Source: Neomoorella carbonis
Lineage (GTDB): Bacteria > Bacillota > DSM-521 > Neomoorellales > Neomoorellaceae
DNA length: 64,000 bases
Assembly (NCBI RefSeq): GCF_045278715.1
Contig: NZ_CP136420.1
Span: 806,001-870,000, forward strand
Direction: 5' to 3'
The notes under the pieces were generated by a model that was not told where the DNA came from, ran no database searches, and saw only the letters and a program-made list of their open reading frames with translations. Position numbers and translations under genes: made by a program. Position 1 is the first letter of the stretch; each line of letters begins with the position of its first letter. Shown here in pieces: positions 59,257 through 64,000 of this stretch.

Positions 59257-60489
59257 TTGCCCAAGGATAACGTGGTGGTCGGTCTCGATATAGGCACCAC
59301 CAAGGTGGTTGCAGTTGTGGCGGAAATCACGCTACAGGGCCGCCTGAACATCATCGGCCTGGGGGAAACACCGTCCGGGGGCTTGCGTAAAGGTATAATC
59401 GTTGATATAGAAAATACGGCCCGGGCCATTGAAAAAGCGGTGGAACAGGCCGAGCGCATGAGCGGCTGTCATATATCTTCGGCCTTTGTCGGCCTGACAG
59501 GACCCCATATCGGCTCCGTCAACAACCGCGGGGTGGTGGCCGTTACCGGCGAAGACGGTGAGGTAGGGCCCGAAGATGTGGAGCGGGTCCTCCAGGCAGC
59601 CCGGGTAATACCCCTGCCGGCCGACAGGCGGATTATCCACGTCCTGCCGCGCCAGTATATTGTCGACGGTTATGACGGCATCATGGACCCCATCGGCATG
59701 AGCGGTTCGCGCCTGGAAGTGGAAACCCAGATTGTCACCGCGGCCGCGGCCGCAGTCCAGAATACCCTGAAAAGCGTGCAGCGGGCCGGCCTGGCGGTCG
59801 ATGAACTGGTTTTGAATCCCCTGGCCTCTGCCGAGGCGGTACTTCAGCAGGCAGAAAAGGAGCTTGGTACCGTGGTGGTAGATATAGGCGGGGGCACGAC
59901 GGAAATCGCCGTAATCTCCCAGGGATGCCTGTGGTTTGCCGCTGTCCTGCCCATAGGGAGCGAGCATATAACCAGCGACCTGGCGGTAGGTTTACGCACC
60001 CCCATCACCCAGGCCGAGATCATTAAAAAGGAACATGGCTGCGTCCTGGCGGAGCCGGCGGCGGAAAATGAATTTATCGAGGTGCCGGCGGTAGGGGGCA
60101 AGGAGAAAAAGCGGGTACCCAGGAAGATGCTGGCGGCCATTATCGCGCCCCGGGTAGAGGAAATTTTTACCCTCGTCCGCCGGGAGATTGACGGCTCCCA
60201 TTTCCAGGGCCTGTTACCGGGAGGAGTGGTTTTGACAGGAGGCGGGGCTTTACTCGAGGGAATAACCCAGCTGGCAGGCGAAGCCCTGGCCATGCCGGTC
60301 CGCCTGGGCTGGCCGGAGAACAGCGGCGGGCTGGCCGATATGGTGGCTTCTCCGGCTTATGCCACTGCGGTGGGCCTGGTGAATTATGGCGCCGGTCGCC
60401 TGGCCCATACCCAGGCTGCCGCCGCACGCGAGGCCATCTGGGAGAACTTCTGGTCCCGGCTGAAAAACTGGTGGCGGGAACTTTTTTAA
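59257..60489 (+). CDS. ftsA: Cell division actin-like protein FtsA
   Basis: 410 residues of the actin fold. GLDIGTTKVVAVVAEI (phosphate 1), the SHS2/1C domain (GCHISSAFVGLTGPHIGSVN), DIGGGTTEIAVI (phosphate 2) and VLTGGGALLEGI (adenosine). It tethers FtsZ to the membrane. TTG at 59257 follows GGAGGTG. It is 91 bp after sbp. Confidence 0.94.
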   Translation: MPKDNVVVGLDIGTTKVVAVVAEITLQGRLNIIGLGETPSGGLRKGIIVDIENTARAIEKAVEQAERMSGCHISSAFVGLTGPHIGSVNNRGVVAVTGEDGEVGPEDVERVLQAARVIPLPADRRIIHVLPRQYIVDGYDGIMDPIGMSGSRLEVETQIVTAAAAAVQNTLKSVQRAGLAVDELVLNPLASAEAVLQQAEKELGTVVVDIGGGTTEIAVISQGCLWFAAVLPIGSEHITSDLAVGLRTPITQAEIIKKEHGCVLAEPAAENEFIEVPAVGGKEKKRVPRKMLAAIIAPRVEEIFTLVRREIDGSHFQGLLPGGVVLTGGGALLEGITQLAGEALAMPVRLGWPENSGGLADMVASPAYATAVGLVNYGAGRLAHTQAAAAREAIWENFWSRLKNWWRELF

Positions 60490-60540
60490 ATAAAACATGA
60501 AAAATTATTATGGCGATATCCTGTTAAAGGAGGAATTCGG

Positions 60541-61602
60541 GTGCTGGAATTTGAGGACGGTGATCTCAATCAATTTGCGGTCATTAAAGTGGTGGGGGTA
60601 GGTGGAGGTGGCAATAATGCTGTTAACCGCATGATTGCTGCCGGCCTGCGGGGAGTAGAATTTATCAGCGTTAATACGGATGCCCAGGCCCTGCGCCTTT
60701 GCCAGGCAGAACAGAAGATCCAGATTGGGGCCAAGCTGACCAAGGGCCTGGGGGCGGGGGCCAATCCCGAAATCGGTAAAAAGGCAGCTGAAGAGAGCCG
60801 GGAAGAGCTGGCCCAGCGCCTGCAGGGGGCTGATATGGTTTTTGTCACTGCCGGTATGGGCGGCGGTACAGGTACCGGGGCGGCCCCGGTGGTGGCCCAG
60901 ATCGCCAAGGAGGCCGGGGCCCTGACTGTTGGCGTTGTCACCCGCCCCTTTAGCTTTGAAGGCCGGAAACGGGCCAACCAGGCGGAGGCCGGCATAGCGG
61001 AGTTAAAGACAAAGGTTGACACCCTGATCATTATTCCCAACGACCGGTTGCTGCAGGTAGCCGATAAGCAGACCTCTATCCTGGAAGCCTTCCGCATAGC
61101 CGATGATGTGTTGCGCCAGGGCGTCCAGGGCATTTCCGACCTTATTGCCGTGCCCGGATTGATCAACCTGGATTTTGCCGATGTCAAGACCATTATGAGC
61201 GATGCCGGTTCGGCGTTGATGGGTATCGGCCGGGCCACTGGCGAAAAAAGGGCCGCGGAAGCAGCCAGGATGGCCATTTCCAGCCCTTTGCTGGAAACCT
61301 CCATTGAAGGGGCCAGGGGTGTGCTGCTAAACATTACCGGGGGTACCAACCTGGGGCTCCTGGAAGTTAATGAGGCGGCGGAAATCGTGGCCGCGGCGGC
61401 CGACCCGGAAGCGAACATAATTTTTGGCGCCGTCATTGATGAAAGCTTGAAAGATGAAATCCGCGTTACCGTCATTGCTACCGGCTTTGAAGCCGTGCCG
61501 GCAGCCCAGAAAGAGGCAGCGGCAGCCCGGGATGCGGATCTCAATATTAAGCCCTTTAATCTTGACGACCTGGACATACCGGCCTTCCTGCGGCGCAGGT
61601 AA
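60541..61602 (+). CDS. ftsZ: Cell division GTPase FtsZ
   Basis: 353 residues. Tubulin signature GMGGGTGTGAAPVVAQIAKE, N-terminal VVGVGGGGNNAVNRMI, NTDAQAL, and a C-terminal tail ending LDDLDIPAFLRRR, the conserved peptide that binds FtsA. It forms the Z ring. GTG at 60541 follows AAAGGAGGA. A strong terminator follows. Confidence 0.97.
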   Translation: MLEFEDGDLNQFAVIKVVGVGGGGNNAVNRMIAAGLRGVEFISVNTDAQALRLCQAEQKIQIGAKLTKGLGAGANPEIGKKAAEESREELAQRLQGADMVFVTAGMGGGTGTGAAPVVAQIAKEAGALTVGVVTRPFSFEGRKRANQAEAGIAELKTKVDTLIIIPNDRLLQVADKQTSILEAFRIADDVLRQGVQGISDLIAVPGLINLDFADVKTIMSDAGSALMGIGRATGEKRAAEAARMAISSPLLETSIEGARGVLLNITGGTNLGLLEVNEAAEIVAAAADPEANIIFGAVIDESLKDEIRVTVIATGFEAVPAAQKEAAAARDADLNIKPFNLDDLDIPAFLRRR

Positions 61603-61611
61603 TTGGCCCTT

Positions 61612-61645
61612 AAACCTGTTACCTTTAGGGTAACAGGTTTTTTAT
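61612..61645 (+). terminator. Intrinsic terminator of the dcw cluster
   Basis: AAACCTGTTACC, loop TTTAG, GGTAACAGGTTT followed by TTTTT, right after ftsZ. Confidence 0.95.
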
Positions 61646-61655
61646 TACCCATTAA

Positions 61656-61688
61656 ATGACAAAATTTTCCATGAGGAAGTTATATAAT
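61656..61688 (+). promoter_or_regulatory. Putative spoIIG-type promoter with long spacing
   Basis: ATGACA (61656-61661), 21 bases, TATAAT (61683-61688). The Bacillus spoIIG promoter is known for a 22-bp spacer and Spo0A dependence; no convincing 0A box (TGTCGAA) was found here. Confidence 0.45.
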
Positions 61689-61770
61689 AAGTTATAGTTA
61701 TGAAACTGCCATAATACTCATATCATGGTAATAATTAGCCTAACCTCCGGGAAGGGAGGCTGATCTACCT

Positions 61771-62682
61771 GTGGTTTATTTAGATGTCCTGCTGGCCATT
61801 AACCTGGTAATGGATTACTTCATCCTCTGGACGACGGCCAGGCTGGGACAGCTGGCAACTACCGTCTGGCGGCTGCTCGCCGGAGCAGCGGTAGGAGCAG
61901 TTTATTCCCTGGTCATCCTGTTTCCCGGTGGGGCGTGGGAGCAGTCCCTGCTTGTTAAGATTTTATTTTCCCTCGTTATGGTCGCGGTAGCCTTTTATCC
62001 CTTAAACGGGCGGCGGTTTCTCCAGGCCCTGGTCTATTTTTACCTGGCGGCCTTTGCCATGGGAGGGGCGATGCTGGGGGCTATTTACCTGGCCGGCGGG
62101 GAGGCGGCAACACCGGTCATGGGGGGGATGATGGTTCTGGCCCAGAATATCCGTTACCCGTGGCTGCTGGTGGCCGTGGCTGCTGCCGGACTGCTGGCCG
62201 TCCTCGGAACAAACTGGCTTAAAAAAAACTTCTGGCAGCAGATGCTGCGCCTGCCGGTGATCATAACCTTTGCCGGCCGGCAGCGGGCCTTAAAGGCCCT
62301 GGTTGATACCGGCAACAGCCTGCGCGATCCCCTTACCCAGAGGCCGGTAATTATTGTCGAATACAGCGCCCTTCAGGGCCTCCTCCCGGAAGCAATTGTT
62401 AAACACTACAGCCAGGAGGAGACCGACCTGGAAAGCCTGGTAAAGTCCCTGGCCGGCTCGCCCTGGGCCACAAGGCTCCACCTGCTACCATATCACTCTC
62501 TGGGCCGGAGCCATGGTATGTTGCTGGGCCTTAGACCCGACGAAGTAATCGTCATTACTAACGAACGCATGATTAAGATAAAAAACGTCATTGTGGGCCT
62601 GTACAGGGAACGGCTTTCTACGGAGGGCAACTATTGCGCGCTATTACACCCCGATTTGCTGCAAGTCAGTATGGGCCTCTAG
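61771..62682 (+). CDS. spoIIGA: Sporulation aspartic protease SpoIIGA
   Basis: 303 residues: an N-terminal membrane half with about five helices (VYLDVLLAINLVMDYFILWT start) and a C-terminal protease domain with the aspartic motif LVDTGNSLRDPLTQRPVIIV (DTG). It cleaves the pro-peptide of SigE after septation. GTG at 61771 follows GGGAGG. It lies 13 bp before sigE, as in other spore formers. Confidence 0.93.
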   Translation: MVYLDVLLAINLVMDYFILWTTARLGQLATTVWRLLAGAAVGAVYSLVILFPGGAWEQSLLVKILFSLVMVAVAFYPLNGRRFLQALVYFYLAAFAMGGAMLGAIYLAGGEAATPVMGGMMVLAQNIRYPWLLVAVAAAGLLAVLGTNWLKKNFWQQMLRLPVIITFAGRQRALKALVDTGNSLRDPLTQRPVIIVEYSALQGLLPEAIVKHYSQEETDLESLVKSLAGSPWATRLHLLPYHSLGRSHGMLLGLRPDEVIVITNERMIKIKNVIVGLYRERLSTEGNYCALLHPDLLQVSMGL

Positions 62683-62695
62683 GGGGGAAGAGCTC

Positions 62696-63424
62696 ATGCA
62701 GCAGCTATTCGTAATTGCTAAATTAAAAATCCAGGCGTTTTACAGCCACCTGGTAGTCAGGTTGAAATGGCTGGGCGAAGTTTTTTATGTCGGCAGCAGT
62801 GAAGCCCTGCCGCCCCCCCTTTCCAGCGATGAAGAGTCCGACCTTCTCCTGCGCCTGGAGGACGGCGACGCCGGTGTAAAAACCGTCCTTATCGAGCGCA
62901 ACCTGCGCCTGGTAGTCTACATCGCCCGCAAATTTGAAAATACCGGCGTGGGGATTGAAGACCTGGTGTCCATTGGCACCATCGGCCTCATTAAAGCAGT
63001 CAATACCTTTGATCCCAAGAAGCGCATCAAGCTGGCCACCTATGCTTCCCGCTGTATTGAAAATGAAATTTTAATGCACCTGCGGCGTAACAATAAAACA
63101 CGGGCCGAGGTTTCTTTTGACGAGCCGTTAAACATTGACTGGGACGGCAATGAGCTTTTGCTTTCGGATGTCCTGGGGACGGAAAATGATATTATTTATA
63201 AATCCATTGAAGAAGAGATCGACCGCAAGCTCCTGCAAATGGCCATGCGGAAGCTCTCGGCCCGGGAGCGCAAGATTATGGAATTTCGCTTCGGCCTCCT
63301 GGACGGCGTGGAAAAAACCCAGAAGGAGGTAGCCGACATCCTGGGCATCTCCCAGTCCTACATTTCCCGCCTGGAAAAACGGATTATCAAGCGCCTGCGT
63401 AAAGAAATCGCCCGGATGGAATAA
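62696..63424 (+). CDS. sigE: Mother-cell sporulation sigma factor SigE (pro-form)
   Basis: 242 residues. The N-terminal pro-sequence (about 1-28) ends near GEVFYVGSSEALPPPL, the region cut by SpoIIGA. Region 2 is LRLVVYIARKFENTGVGIED ... DLVSIGTIGLIKAVNTFDP, region 4 KTQKEVADILGISQSYISRL. It directs early mother-cell genes. ATG at 62696 was chosen because it gives the usual pro-peptide; the longer frame lies in spoIIGA. Confidence 0.95.
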   Translation: MQQLFVIAKLKIQAFYSHLVVRLKWLGEVFYVGSSEALPPPLSSDEESDLLLRLEDGDAGVKTVLIERNLRLVVYIARKFENTGVGIEDLVSIGTIGLIKAVNTFDPKKRIKLATYASRCIENEILMHLRRNNKTRAEVSFDEPLNIDWDGNELLLSDVLGTENDIIYKSIEEEIDRKLLQMAMRKLSARERKIMEFRFGLLDGVEKTQKEVADILGISQSYISRLEKRIIKRLRKEIARME

Positions 63425-63434
63425 GATGCTTGTT

Positions 63435-63688
63435 GGTGGTGCTGTGTCCATCGCCGCTCAAAAGTTACGCGCCGACAGAACTACGGCTCGGTTCGGACCA
63501 CTGCTCGCCGCCTGTGGATTGCCAATGAAGAGTCTGCTTGTTCCGCAAGCTATGAGCCTTCTATGAGATTACGTTTGTTTCCTTTCAAAGGCACGCTCAG
63601 GCGTCCTCGGCGGCGGCAGCGGTAACCTCACCTCGCCTGTTCTGTTACCGGCGCTCCACTATTCGCGGCTCCGGGACACAGCACCACC
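63435..63688 (-). repeat. Dispersed structured element, class A copy 3 (reversed)
   Basis: A 254-nt element bounded by GGTGGTGCTGTGTCC (63435-63449) and GGACACAGCACCACC (63674-63688), 15 perfect pairs. The internal helix pairs GCGCCG + ACAGAAC (63469-63481) with GTTCTGT + CGGCGC (63639-63654). It is in the opposite orientation to copies 1 and 2. It occupies most of the 396-bp gap between sigE and sigG, 10 bp after the sigE stop; the remaining 132 bp hold the sigG promoter and leader. Confidence 0.8.
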
Positions 63689-63757
63689 GCTTCAATAGTC
63701 ACCGAGACTTCACGGGAGCTTAAATAGCTCCCTTTATTTTGCCCTTTTGCCGGCCCC

Positions 63758-63787
63758 GTATAAAAGCCGGGAGGCATGGTAATAATT
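63758..63787 (+). promoter_or_regulatory. Sigma-F/G-type promoter of sigG
   Basis: GTATA (63758-63762), 15 bases, GGTAATAATT (63778-63787) matches the forespore sigma-F pattern GYWTA-N15-GGNRANANTW at every defined position. It lies about 34 bp before the sigG start, where sigma-F transcribes sigG in Bacillus. Confidence 0.82.
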
Positions 63788-63820
63788 ATGCCAGAGCCAC
63801 CGTCAGGAGGTTTCTCGCCA

Positions 63821-64000
63821 GTGATGCTCAATAAAGTAGAAATTTGCGGTGTGAATACCTCCAAGTTGCCCTTGCTGACAAGCGAGGAGATGCGGCAGCT
63901 TTTTGAGGCCATGCAAAGGGGGGAACCGGAGGCCCGCGAAAAGCTCATTAAAGGCAATTTACGCCTGGTCTTGAGTGTAATCCAGCGCTTTACCAACCGC
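63821..64000 (+). CDS. sigG: Forespore sigma factor SigG (3' truncated by window edge)
   Basis: The first 60 or so residues: NKVEICGVNTSKLPLLTSEE, then MRQLFEAMQRGEPEAREKLI and GNLRLVLSVIQRFTNR (region 2.1). The NKVEICGV(D/N)TSKLP start is typical of SigG. GTG at 63821 or ATG at 63824 follows AGGAGG (63805-63810); the in-frame ATG at 63788 abuts the -10 element and is unlikely. The rest lies outside the window. Confidence 0.93.
   Translation, partial: MMLNKVEICGVNTSKLPLLTSEEMRQLFEAMQRGEPEAREKLIKGNLRLVLSVIQRFTNR

Overview
The window is a chromosomal segment from a GC-rich, endospore-forming, flagellated anaerobic Firmicute. Gene content and order (flagellar/chemotaxis operon, an HdrABC/Flx electron-transfer operon with two in-frame TGA codons, a complete mra/mur/fts cluster running into spoIIGA-sigE-sigG) fit a clostridial acetogen of the Moorella type. 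That assignment is inferred from reading the sequence, not from a database search.

Layout. 1-9.3 kb: 3' part of the fla/che operon on the + strand (fliP end, fliQ, fliR, flhB, flhA, flhF, flhG, a PilZ brake protein, the motility sigma factor, a SwrB-like protein and a small MltG-like protein). 9.6-16.4 kb: two rod/hook-basal-body genes, then cheD-cheR-cheC-cheY-fliM-fliY. 16.5-19.5 kb: an F-type spore protein, a glycine-zipper stress protein, a geranylgeranyl-reductase-family flavoprotein and a Na/Pi-type transporter. 19.7-26.3 kb: hdrC-hdrB-hdrA-mvhD(flxD)-flxC-flxB-flxA, tightly overlapping. hdrA and mvhD each contain an in-frame TGA at a position where the family normally has cysteine, each followed by a hairpin, so both are read here as selenoproteins of one complex. 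26.6-42.3 kb: accessory genes, including a PHP phosphatase, a Na/Ca-exchanger-family transporter behind a yybP-ykoY (Mn2+) riboswitch, a Fur-family regulator with its own promoter and operator, a FapA/DUF342 protein, a Crp/Fnr regulator, a two-component system with a Met/His-rich sensor, a B12-radical SAM enzyme, a ROK kinase and a short core-MetE-like methyltransferase. 42.5-61.6 kb: the complete division and cell-wall cluster mraZ to ftsZ, preceded by 10-bp-periodic MraZ boxes. 61.8-64 kb: spoIIGA, sigE and the start of sigG, the last behind an exact sigma-F-type promoter.

The main unexplained structure is a family of dispersed intergenic elements. Three copies (2543-2797, 26338-26593, 63435-63688) of about 255 nt share an interior but have different 15-16 bp terminal stems that stay self-complementary in each copy. 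An internal long-range helix also shows a compensatory change. Two more elements (9398-9607 and a minimal 43-nt one at 30020-30062) share a similar terminal stem with a different or deleted interior. They look like structured RNA or foldable DNA rather than protein genes. No rRNA, tRNA, transposase or CRISPR array was seen.
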